The position numbers and the translations under genes were made by a program. The notes under the pieces were generated by a model. The model saw nothing but the letters and a program-made list of their open reading frames with translations, did not search any database and was not told the DNA's origin. A stretch of DNA of 64,000 nt, from NCBI RefSeq assembly GCF_009389715.1, contig NC_052393.1, positions 186,001 to 250,000 of the forward strand. The letters are read 5' to 3'. The DNA is from Phoenix dactylifera. Lineage: Eukaryota > Streptophyta > Magnoliopsida > Arecales > Arecaceae. Positions 22,601 through 33,700 of the stretch are shown one piece after another; positions within the stretch are counted from its first letter, which is position 1; each line of letters starts with the position of its first letter.

Positions 22601-25600
22601 GGGATAAAGAAGGAGTTGCTATGAATTTCATATAGATTGTGTATCACATTAGTCTAGAATTAGAGGGCTGTATTTCAAAAATCTCTTGCTGTGGTAAGCT
22701 GTAGGTTTGTTATCTGCATGTTCTACAGCTATCTCATTGCAGTGCTCTCATTTGTCTAAAGAAAGTGTGCTCTGTGTGTTTGTGAGAGGATATGAAAGTT
22801 GATATCAATGTGTAACTTCTTCTCATGCTCATGCTTTTGTTACTTCTTAAAATAATAGCCTTTGCTTTGACACCAAATACCTAATTTAGAACAGAAAAGC
22901 TAATTCAACTGGTGTACTAAAGCTAATGTTTGCTAGTGATTTCAATTGCTTATGAAACATCATTTGCATTACTATAAAGTGACAAAGCAATTGATAAATT
23001 TTCCTGATGTTGCATGATTCTGCTCAACTGAACAGTTAAATACCATCATGTGCTATATTGTAGCAATGGATATCAAGCTACTCTTTCTTCGCAATTTGAT
23101 GATTCCCCCCCCCCCCCCCAAATTCCTCTATTCAGTTCGACCTGTAAACAGGAGTTGATCTAAAAGTTATGTCTTGCTAAGGTGTAACACTATACATTTG
23201 TGTGGGCTTCTTGTTAGCGCAAGGCATTTGAAATTATCGTGTGTGCTCCTGTTTCATATCGGAGTGCTGGTTATCACTTGGTTTACATTATGGACCTCTC
23301 ACCGGCCATCTGGTTAAGTTCTAGTTTTAGCAGTGTAACAGTTTACATCAGTTGCATTTTATGCTTTATACTTTCCCAATCAAGTATTCTAACGTTTATT
23401 CGTCAACACTTTTCATGTGATTTATGGAAAAAGATATAGTAAAAGTCTCTCCTTGTTTCCCTTCTGTAAACAGCATTGTCGTTTATTTCTTTGCAAAAGA
23501 AGGATTTCGGTGTAACCTGGCGGCAACAAAGGAGAACTTGCTTGAACCAGTCACAGTATCTTTCCAGCAAGGTCTGGGACAGAAATTTAGACAACCATCT
23601 GGAACCGGAATTGATTTCTCAATGTTTGAGGAAGCAGAGATAATAAAAGAGGGAGAAATGGAAGTGTATCCCCTAGCTGTAAAAGCAGAGGCATCTCCAT
23701 CCGACAATCAAGGGCCTGTAGGTGAAACTCAGGAGATAGGAAGTTCAAACTCACAGATTACACAAGCTGTGTTTGAGAAGAAAGACAATGGTGAGTATCA
23801 AGTGCGCGTGGTGAAGCAGATCTTGTGGGTGAATGGAACTAGATATGAGCTGCAAGAGATCTATGGAATAGGAAACTCAGTTGATGGTGACTTTGATGGG
23901 AATGATCCTGGTAAAGAATGTGTGATTTGTCTGTCAGAACCACGAGACACAACTGTCCTTCCCTGCAGACATATGGCAAGTTTAGCTCATGCATTTATTT
24001 AGTTATATTTCAGTCTTCCTTTCTTGACCTTTCGTATTCGCATCTTGGTCTCCAAAATTTTCCAGGCACTTTCCTGCATCACACAAATTTGGTAATTTTA
24101 ATTTAGGGCCATATTGCTGCTAATTAATTATGTTAGAAGGAATTCCATATTATTTATTTGGAGTGACGATCTCAGTGAAACTTTGCACAGCCCTCTGTTG
24201 CATATATACAACAAAGAGCATTTTCTTTGTGATACATGAAATGCTATTTGATATTTGTGCATGTTTTTGGCTACACCGAGGCACACTTAATAGATCTCAT
24301 TTCTTTGTGTGTGGCTTAAGGTCTCTTGTGGTCTTGTCAATTTAAAAGTTAGTGACTTTATTTTTCTATCACCTATTAATACCCTTGAACATCACAATAT
24401 GTTGGATTTCTTGAATTGTTGGTCCGTAGATGTTTTACTTTCCTGATGTATGCTGAGCCACTTGGTTCCACATAGGTTTAGGGGTGTCGGGTCATGTTAG
24501 ATAAGTTGTTGAGCATGTGAGGTATCATTTCTGTTGGCTATATTCATGACTCTTTTTTCTTCCTGCTCCAATCGAAATGTGAGGTATCAGTTCTACGTTG
24601 CTGCTATGGCTGTTGACCAAGGATCGCCGAATCGGTATTGGTAGGCGTACCGGACCTATTCGGTACCGGTTCGAACCGGTACCACTGGTTCGGCCTCCAA
24701 AAGCCCAAAAAAAATTGGTCTAGCCGGTATGTACCGGTACGGAGGCAGGTACGGGCCGGTACTATTTTATAACACTGAATACATACCAGTATGGGCCGGT
24801 TCAGGCCAGTTCAGACTGGTTCGGACTGGTATGGGCCGTTACGAGGACCGGTAGGGATCAGTACGGAGGCCAGTATGGCTCGATTTGGATCGGTACTCAG
24901 AGATCGGACCGGTTCGGTACGGGTTGAACCGGCCAGTATGGGCCGGTTCAGCATTCCTTACTGTTAACTTGTTGCTTTAACTTTAACTTTTTAACCTGTC
25001 AATGTAAGTTCATTCAATGAGTAGGAATTAAAAAAGACTTGATAGAGGAAATATGGAGGAATTGCCAAACAGGAAAAATGCTATGGAACCATTGCAGCTT
25101 TTTATCAAATAGTCGCTAGTTGATGTTGCATGCATGCATGCATACCTTATTTAGGGCTCACTCTTCTCGACTCTAAGTTAGAACTTTAAAAAAAAAAGTC
25201 ATCCGACTTCAACTGGGATCGTTAGCCTATCAAGTGACTCGGTTTTTATTCAATGTTGTAGTGTTATTCCATCAGGGGCGGTCATTTCTTGGCACAATGG
25301 TAAAGGTTTAGGCTGACAGGTGTAATGGCATGAGTTCAAGTCTTGGGGCAGCCATTTTGTGTTATTATTAAAAAAAAAAGAAAACAAAGGTGAGGCTTAT
25401 CCCAAGTCCTCCCTTCCCGGGACCTTGGATTGCCGGGAACATAACTAGGTAATGTGGCGGTTGAAGTATTATTCCCCTAAATCAGGACTTCAACTCTCTA
25501 CTTTCTAAGTTTGACTCCTAGAAAATCTCCAACTTAGCCTAGATCTCCTCCAAATAACAGTTATTCTATGTGTTCTTGACGAAAAGAAAATAGACCAGCA

Positions 25601-26717
25601 GAACAGCAAGCAATGTCTTAGTGCATTGAATTTAGCTCTTTGGCTTCTAGTTTGTGACTTCCAAATGGATACAATTCTATATATAGAATATTTCCAAAAT
25701 AGGGGAACCTTGGAGTGTTGCTTTCTGGTTGTTTGAGCATAATGCGTTAGACCTTCTTAGCCTTATGGCAAGCCTATTGCTTTTCCAAAGTTGCTTGGTC
25801 TTGGAAGCCAGCAGAAAATTTGGGTATTACATATGTTAAGAGCCAGTCAGTCATATGAGATGTAAGTTTTATGTTTTCTCTTCTTCTTCGCTTTTCTATT
25901 TATTTGTTATTCTTCTATATTTCCTTCACCAAACAATCTCGCCAATTGATGCTTTTAGCTGCATCATAGTTTTCTCATATATTTATCTGTGGGAAAAACC
26001 TGGTTCTTTCTTCTGCAATGTTCAACATCCAAGTCTAAAGGATGCTTGGTAAAGGGTGCTCATTCTTAATCTCATGTTTGCTTGGCTGTGAGGTAGGTTC
26101 AATTGCTCTCGAATCTACATGATAGCCTTTGAAATTTACATCTCTCTTTAGCCATCTGCTTCGACATTCATAAGTCTATGGTGCTGCTTCACATTGTGAC
26201 ATCCCTCAAGATTCCAAGGAGATGAGCCATTCGAATTTTGGATCCTTGACATATTTGATTCTTAGAACGTTTGGATATTCCCTGGCTCTTAAACGACACT
26301 CTTCAATGATTCCTACTCTCCTTTTTCTTCTTTTGAGGGAGAGGGGTTTTGTTCCTCTTTTTTTGGGTGTGGGGGAGAGATTGCCCAGGACCTGAACTTG
26401 GAATATCCTCTGAACTGCAGATGATTGTGACCATGCAGGGCATGACCCTGTTTGCCTTTATGCTTCTATCAAACTATGATGGCAATATTATGAAATACTG
26501 AAGCATTGAACATGTCATGCGTCAACGCTGCATGAACATATCTAAATTCTATAACTAATACACGTCTTTTTTGCTTTATTTGCAGTGCATGTGCAGTGAA
26601 TGTGCAAAGATTCTAAGGTTTCAAACGAACCGCTGCCCGATATGCAGGCAGCCAGTGGAGCGTCTGTTGGAGATAAAGGTCAACAATAGATCTGAGGAGC
26701 AGCATGAGTCACAGTGA
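19630..26717 (+). CDS. LOG2: RING E3 ubiquitin ligase, LOG2/MGRN1-type
   Basis: Exons 19630-20150, 23474-23975 and 26586-26717 join in phase to 384 residues. The start MGNIGS carries Gly2 in an N-myristoylation context, as in Arabidopsis LOG2, so membrane attachment is likely. Residues about 15-135 are a low-complexity Pro/His/Tyr/Gly region. About 140-250 is the DAR2 domain ([45 protein letters not shown]). The C3HC4 RING spans about 323-361: C323, C326, C338, H340, C344, C347, C358, C361. Family role: E3 ligases of this group act with GLUTAMINE DUMPER proteins in amino-acid export and stress responses. Intron 2 starts with GC instead of GT and splits the RING between Met341 and Cys342. Intron 1 is 3.3 kb and intron 2 is 2.6 kb, the latter with a TIR element and a SINE. 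The length is close to LOG2 (about 390). The exact orthologue among the LOG2/LUL paralogues is not settled. Confidence 0.92.
24619..24960. mobile_element. GGTACC-rich TIR element, intronic copy
   Basis: The left end AAGGATCGCCGAATCGG and the right end read on the minus strand, AAGGAATGCTGAACCGG, agree at 13 of 17 positions. The interior is filled with degenerate CCGGTAC, GGTTCGAACC and GTATGGGCC words. The same ends and content recur at 61366-61624 and 51088-52509. No coding capacity. Confidence 0.6.
25274..25449 (+). mobile_element. tRNA-derived SINE, intronic copy
   Basis: Pol III box A TGGCACAATGG (25290-25300) and a box B-like AGTTCAAGTCT (25333-25343) sit at tRNA-like spacing. GGGGCAGCCATTTTGTG, an A-rich stretch and a non-tRNA tail follow. 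A related copy lies on the minus strand at 59200-59395. The layout is like Au-type plant SINEs. It sits in intron 2 of the LOG2-like gene. Confidence 0.65.
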
Positions 26718-28771
26718 TGATTTGCTCGGTTTGCACCTCAAAGCCTCGTCCTCTCAATGGTGACTTCCAATAAGCAGAAGGTGGCAACATACGAAATGGA
26801 GTTTTCTAATTATACGAGGACTACATAATGGTTCACAACTTTGGGCAATGTTGCAAGCCGTCAGTGTTGTATATTCTGCACATCCATTAGCTTGGGGGAA
26901 AGTGTTGTGAAGATGACCTCTTAATGCGCAAATTATACTCCTTTACAATATTACTAGTTCTTGATGTTTGCAATGTCGTGCATCAACTCACTCATGATGT
27001 TATGATCATATGTTTTGCGTCATTCTACAAATTCAACCGACTCCAGGGATGGTGATATTGGCTAAAGATTTAGGCCTGCTATGAACTTCTGATGCGTGTT
27101 GCGTGTTTGGCCAAGCAAGATCTGAGAGGGTTTAGTTCTGGGTTTTCAGTGAATGGAAATAAAATTTTCAGTTTGGAATCTAATGAGCAGGAACGTGAGT
27201 GAAATGGAAGATTAGTTGTTGGGGAATTTCTTGTTGCTGAGAACGAGGCATAGACTGTGGTTGCATCAATCCTCCACCAATTTTTAGTTTTATGGACCAT
27301 TACGGAAAAAAAAATGAGGATCTCTGCCTATCAAAATAAACTGGAGATACTTGTAATGATAACATACGGAACCCTTCAAAAAAATATCCGAACAAATTTG
27401 ATCATCCAGAAATTTTATTCCCAGATACCACCCCAGAGCCATGCAAGTCGGATGCGATTATTTTTAGGGCAACGCTGCCGGTGGCTGATTATATGCACAA
27501 AAAGTCCATATTTTTATGAAAATGGCATAGGGAGATTGAAATCACCAGCAGGAACCTTTGCGAATAAGGGCTGTGGTTGATTGTTTAGCGGCATGGCAGC
27601 ACTGGAAGAGTGAGCAATTTTTCCTATCCATGTAACATGGAATGTAGGTTCATGATTTTATCGAATGATCATACCATGTGTTGATGCAGGAGCTTCCATT
27701 GAAGAAAGGAGAAGAAGAAGACAGTGACTTATTAATGGCTGTGGAAATAGGGAATCATCTACAACTCATTAGTGACATGCAGATTTCGATCAGCTATCAA
27801 AAACTTTTTCATCGATTTTAATTCATTTTCTCATGCGGTAAATGTGCAGAATCGTTGCACGGTTGGAGGATACCCTGAATTCAAATCCCTTTTGATGACT
27901 GGATGATGCATTTCAAAAAATCTATGGTTCGTGTATCAACACAATGATGGATGACTCGATATAGTTGGATGTCTACGTATTGGCATTGCCCCACCACTAG
28001 CCGTCCTGCCATAGATGTCAATGAACAATATTAAACTAAGGCCATCAACTCAAACACAAATTAGAGAGAATCTTGTTCCGAAAATATTTATCATTTATAA
28101 TGCAGCCAAATTACAAAATTTTTTATATTCAGAGTTGACTAGTTATAAGGCAAGTGCACCTACTTGAATTAAAAAAAATTGTAGATGCAAGCGAACCATG
28201 ATATCTATGTTTGATTTCGAATATTTTATGACCCACAAAATAACTCAACTTTAGCTCGCCAACCCTAGTTATGAATATTTAAGGCTAAAAATTGCAGGAA
28301 TTTTCTCCATTCAAGGCATAATACACGAATGAATTACATAGGCTCCCTGCTTGCTCCTCCCGATCCAGTTCCACTTTCTTAGATCAGCTTGCGGTCCAGT
28401 AAATAGCATGTCGACTACGGATTTGATGGCATGAAGTGACCTTAAAAAAAAAAAAAAAAAGAAAGAAAGGAAAAGGAAAACGAATTAAGAAAGCCAAGTG
28501 GCGATGCATCATCATCATCCGTCGTTAGCCGCGATCCCTCGTAACGTAAATCTCTGGAAACGTGAAACGTCAAACGGATTTACTGGGTAAGATAAGTATA
28601 GCTGGGCGGCGCTGGAGTTGGTGGGAAAGGAAGGGAGGGAGCCCGAGGCCACCTACTTGGTCAACGTGGCCGGTCCGCTCGTTTGAACCGGAGTTCACAA
28701 CACACTGCTTAGGTTTGATCATGCTCGACCGCTGGTCCACTCGGATGGTCCAATGGTGCTATCATTCGATT
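26718..28771. other. 3' flank of the LOG2-like gene, then intergenic
   Basis: The first 300-400 bp are probably 3' UTR. After that the open frames are short and not protein-like. An A run lies at 28443-28460. No gene seen. Confidence 0.5.
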
Positions 28772-29171
28772 AAGAACATATTTAATTCGTGACTGAAATA
28801 AAAATCAGAATTTGAATTGAAATAAATTAAAATAAAGATTATAAAAATAAAATTTGAATAGAAATGTATTGAAAAGAGAATCAAAATAATTGTATCTCTC
28901 GATGTATTTAGTTCATGACTAGAATCGAAATTAAAATATTTTTAAATAAATTTATGAAGAATCAACAAAATAAAAAAAGTTATTTTTTAAAAAAATAAAA
29001 TTTAAATTTTGGAATGAAAGATGGAATTGAATTTTTGAAAAATTGGAGCACTTCCATTTCATCCTAAATAGGAACAAAAATATAATTCCCACCAACCAAA
29101 TGGTTAAAGTAGGAGTCGCTCATTTTCATTTTTATTTCAGATCCCAACTTTTCTCAATCAAATACATTCTT
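28772..29171. mobile_element. AT-rich MITE-like TIR element
   Basis: The left end AAGAACATATTTAATTCGTG and the right end on the minus strand AAGAATGTATTTGATTGAG match well. Inner words TGAAATAAAAAT occur near both ends. ATT flanks each side and may be a 3-bp target duplication. About 400 bp, no coding capacity. Confidence 0.55.
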
Positions 29172-29250
29172 ATTGCCCGTCGAGATTCCATCATTAACTA
29201 ATTTTTAATTACAGTTCCCGAAATAAATAAAAGTTTTGATAATAAAATCT

Positions 29251-29975
29251 AGGGGAAACTAATGTCCGGTCCATTCTTTGACCGGACTGTAATGTTTAAT
29301 CTCTGTTGAACATAACTTTAACAACCGGTCCATATCCATTTCCAATGCATAATAACTTTTTATGAAAAGACCATAATGCCCTTCACCTCTTTCATCTTCA
29401 TTTTCCCTTTTTTTCCCCTGTTTTGAATCCTATTCCTTCCGAGCCATCCCGTAAGGTCCGCGTGCACCCATTCCGCTTCCGCATCATCGGCTCCGATCTC
29501 CAGGCTAAGTGCGACTCCCTCTCCGCCGCCATCTCCGTCGTCGCCTCCCTTGCCCTCGACCTCCACCCGTGCTTCTTCCCCACCATCGCCGCCCGTGAGA
29601 GAATCCGGAGGAGAAAGGATCTCGGCCGCGCTCCGCCGGCCACGTCGCCGAGCCACCGCCGGCCTCGGCACTCTTCCGAGGCCAGCGGCGGCCGCGGGAG
29701 GGGGCGAGCCAGGGTCGGCGGCGGCCGCGAGAGGGAGCTCTTGCGGGGACGGGTAGTGGTCGGCGGCGGCCATGCATTTTTTTTTCTTGTTCTTCTGGGA
29801 ATGTTAGATCAAAAGGGGCAAGGGCATTTTTGATATTTTTTGAAAAAAAAGAAAGAAGCTAAGGGACCGGGAATTAAAGTTGGTGGAGATACCGGACCAA
29901 AGGTTTTAAGACCGGTCAACAGAGATTTTTTGTTACAGCACGGTCTTTTGAAGGGTGGGGAATTAATTACCCCTT
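29251..29975. mobile_element. TIR element with GC-rich core
   Basis: The left end AGGGGAAACTAATGTCC and the right end on the minus strand AAGGGGTAATTAATTCCCC are related; both continue with TCTCTGTTGA about 55-60 bases in and with an ACCGG word. A near-identical right end (32 of 33 bases) recurs at 50101-50133. Flanks TAAAATCT and TTAAATCT may be an 8-bp target duplication with one change. The core at 29430-29775 is GC-rich with open frames on both strands. It may be captured genic DNA, but I recognise no protein. Confidence 0.55.
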
Positions 29976-30709
29976 AAATCTAATGAATTTTAAAAATATA
30001 TTAAAAAATCTTTTTTGACTTTTAATGAGGATGTGTTAAAAAGAACATAACTACAAAAAATAATGGCAAAGTCATTCTTTATTCACCTACATATTATTAA
30101 ATATCTTTTTGGATTAATATCTGTGTATTTGATTAAAATATAATGTAGGAATTAGTTAATAATTTATAAAAATTTAAAGTTAGCTCTTCTTCTCTATATA
30201 ATATAATAAAATAGTATTCTAATAACCTAAGTGTTCCGTACATACATGTACAATATAAAGAACCATTCGTGAACTTGTTACAACAATAACTAGTAAGCTA
30301 TAATCACTTTTGCTGCAAAATCATGTCAAAGTATAGTTACGGCTAATGTGATTAACTCTTAAAAATGTTCTCCTTCTAGAATCATAATTTATGAATATGT
30401 TTATCCAATCAAGCCTCTTTTTTTTTAGTTTTCTTTTTATTTATTTATTGTTATGATCGTTGGAGAAGCTGTTATTAGTGGTTTTAATGGAAAAGAGGGC
30501 TAACTCGGGTGGGGAAGAAATTCTATTCTTCCGTGTTCCGGGTCGAGTTAGCGAGCGAGCTGCGAGACCGAACCGGTCCGGTCCATCTTCGGGGTTAGGT
30601 GGGCTCGTGGTGGCGGTGTACATTTTATTCGCCTTCGGGGTTCCTCTTCCATCTCGACCACCACCAAACTCTTCTTCTTCTCAAGGGCAACGTTAGAAAG
30701 AAGGGGAGG

Positions 30710-30731
30710 AGAGAGAGAGAGAGAGAGAGAG
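30710..30731 (+). promoter_or_regulatory. GA-repeat in the chorismate synthase 5' leader
   Basis: About ten GA units end nine bases before the ATG. GA/CT repeats in plant leaders are known binding sites for BPC/GAGA-binding factors; a role here is inferred only. Confidence 0.5.
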
Positions 30732-30739
30732 GAGGAGCG

Positions 30740-33700
30740 ATGGCGTCCACTCTCGCTTCGAAACCCTTTGTGGAGGGCCCCCGAGCCGACGGCGTCACCG
30801 GCCTCGGTTTCCGGCCTTCTGATCTCCGCGGGCTGTCCGTCCAGGTCGCGATCCGACGGCGGAGCTGCCCTCCTCGAACGCTAGGTCTGCTCGGAGACCC
30901 TTTTTGTTTACCTTTTTATCCCGATCTATTACACCGAATGCCTGATTACGTTTCCACCCCACCTTTTCTTTTTATCTGGTTTCTGATGACGATGATGATG
31001 TTTCTCATCGCCGTTATGTAAAATTCAATTTTATAAAAGAAAATTAAGGAAGAAGAACTTTGTAACATAAGAAACAAATTGTGGAAAAGGTAAAAGATAT
31101 CGTCTTGCTTTCTTGAAATTAATACCTGGTGATTGAAGTGAGGACATCGCAGAAAGAGATTCATATCAATGCGTTAAGATAAGTACATACATAGCACAAG
31201 GATAGTCTACCATGTCAGACAAGAAGCCCGGCGTAAAGCGTCGTATGGTTTATTGACGATCTCAAAGAAAGAGAAGAAGAATGATGCGCTGGGTGAAAAG
31301 AAAATAAAAGGAATTCAAAAAGAAGAAAAAAAAGAGGAAAGAGAGGAATCGATTTTTTCTGGAATATAAGTGCCTAAAAAAATGTAGAGCAAGTGGTTTT
31401 AAATGCAGGAGTCGGTCCTATTTGCTTGTCTAATATAAAATACTCCAAGACAGGATTAAATTTTCATGAAAATGACGCAAGGATGCAAATATCAGTAATT
31501 AGTTGCATGCTAATGTTAGTCCATTGTGTTTATATCTTTTTCCTCTTCATTTGTACATAAAAAATTCTGCCATAGCTTTTCAGCTGCCATTGTTTGTTCA
31601 TTTACTTGTCCAGTGAATCTGCTTTCTGTAGTCCTTTTACTAAAATGCTTGGATGCATGTCTCTTCTGCTAGTCTGGTTGTTTCTGTCGCAGCAGTCTTG
31701 ACAATTTGTCATTTCTCGTTTGTTTGTCAAATTCATATGAGCTTATGTTCCTGGCATTTAAAATATTTGGTACTTCTTCATCCAGATTCCACAATGTAGT
31801 TTAAAATATGTTTTCTTTTATTGATACCCTTACTTTTTCACTACTCTGAGAGTTCTAGCTCTAGACCATGATTGTCTTCCACTCTTTTTGTATGAGTACC
31901 AAATGTTTTCATCTTAACATATTTTTTTAATGTTTTCATCTTAACATATTTTTTTAATGTTTTCATCTTAACATATTTTTTTAGTGATGCTTCTAAGGTT
32001 TTCCCATTCATTTGGCAGTTGTTCTGTCATGTTCATGCTACAAAGTTAACGACCTTTTAGACCATTGAGAGGTAGGTAATATCAATGCAATAGTTCCGAA
32101 GTCATATTTGGAGCTTAGTGATCACCAAGTTTCATATAAAGGCATCCATGTCTACGTTCTATTCTCCTGCTTTCACTTTGTTCCACTTTTCATCAAAAAT
32201 GTGCCACTTTCGATCGGTTGTATTGTTTGTCATTCTTCTAGATTGGCATTTTTTTTCTCTCATATGTTTGTATATTATGATCATCTGCCAGTTTTATAGG
32301 CTTAGTCCTGAATGTTCAAAATCTAAGCTTATATTATCTCTTTTGAAAGAGCAGAGGTGCGGGCAACTGGAAATGTATTTGGAAATTACTTTAAAGTGGC
32401 AACTTATGGAGAATCTCATGGTGGTGGTGTTGGATGTATCATCAGTGGATGCCCACCAAGAATTCCTTTTTCCGAAGCTGATATGCAAGTAGAACTTGAT
32501 AGAAGGTTTCATGCACTTTCCAAACAGACCCCAAATTTTCATTTTACATAATTCACTCTTAGCTGGCATACAGTTTTCTAAACCTCTTGTTTATTTTTCA
32601 CCCTATGCAATGCCAAAAGTTTTAAGGCATGCTTTCATTTAGCCTCGCTTCAATGATTTGGTATCCAGGAGGCCAGGTCAAAGTAGAATAACTACGCCAA
32701 GGAAGGAGACTGATACGTGTCAAATTTTTTCAGGAATCTCAGAAGGTGAAAAACCTTTTCCTCCTTTCACAGTACTCATGTTTAGGTGCCACTAGACGAA
32801 GTTAGGACTCCAGTCAGCATGCTCTGACGTTGTTTGATCAAGTCGATTGATGTACAATGCGTATTGCAGGAATGACTACTGGAACTCCAATCCATGTTTT
32901 TGTACCAAATACAGATCAGAGAGGACATGTAAGCACTCAACAAAAATGAGAGCAGCTCTTTGATTTTTACATTTATATTGTTTAATTTATTCAACTTCCA
33001 ATTGTTCAACCCTTGGATTCTTGCAGGATTACAGTGAAATGTCACTAGCATATAGGCCTTCTCATGCAGATGCAACATATGATTTTAAATATGGTTTAAG
33101 ATCGGTGCAGGTAACATATTTTCCTTTCAGATGCTACCTTATTATGAGAAGAGTGCTGCTACCTTCCCGAATTGCCCCCAGAAATGCTGCACCCAACATT
33201 TTTGTGTGATAATTGGTGGTTCAGGTGTAAATTTGGGGCCAAAATCTCAATTTTTTGCTTTAGCAATGTTTTGAAATAACATGGCTTACAGCCTTTCAGC
33301 AGCCTTTTCGTGGACATGTGGTATTTTTTTGTGAGAAATCTTTAAATGCAATCTCTAGATTATAGTTTTGCCACAGACTCGAGAGATTAATGTTCACTGA
33401 CAGCCGAGGGATGCTTGGTTGAACATAAATTTAAATGCCCCTGGTTTATGATATTCTGAAATGGAACTGTAGGGGGGTGGCAGATCATCAGCAAGAGAAA
33501 CAATTGGGAGAGTTGCTGCTGGAGCTGTTGCAAAAAAGATTCTGAAAATGAAAGCTGGAACTGAGGTCTGTTTGTGTATCAAATTGTTTTTGTTAATTTC
33601 TGAAGTATGTGGTTCATTTCTCTTTCAGCAATGAGCGATTGTTGCATGCCCTCTGGATATAGTTGACAAGCTCTGATGCACTTTCAATCTCCCTGTGGCA

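Larger units (their letters stand above)
23976..26585 (+). other. GC-AG intron (LOG2-like intron 2)
   Basis: Exon 2 ends ...CATATG and the intron begins GCAAGT; the acceptor is TTTGCAG before TGCATGTGCAG. Only this join keeps the RING frame (CRHM|CMCSEC). Using the nearest GT (23980) would add four bases and break the frame. GC-AG introns are a known minor class, and GCAAGT is its typical donor. Confidence 0.88.

Noticed and set aside
23980-23981. A conventional GT donor four bases after the GC donor in the LOG2-like gene
   Set aside because: It would add four bases and shift the reading frame, destroying the RING Cys residues encoded in exon 3.
24660-24690. GGTTCGAACC resembling a tRNA T-arm
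   Set aside because: It is one of many palindromic GGTACC/GGTTCGAACC words in the TIR element; no cloverleaf can be formed around it.
29360-29833. A gene in the GC-rich block near 29.5 kb
   Set aside because: Open frames overlap on both strands, none shows a recognisable domain, and the block lies between transposon-like inverted ends.
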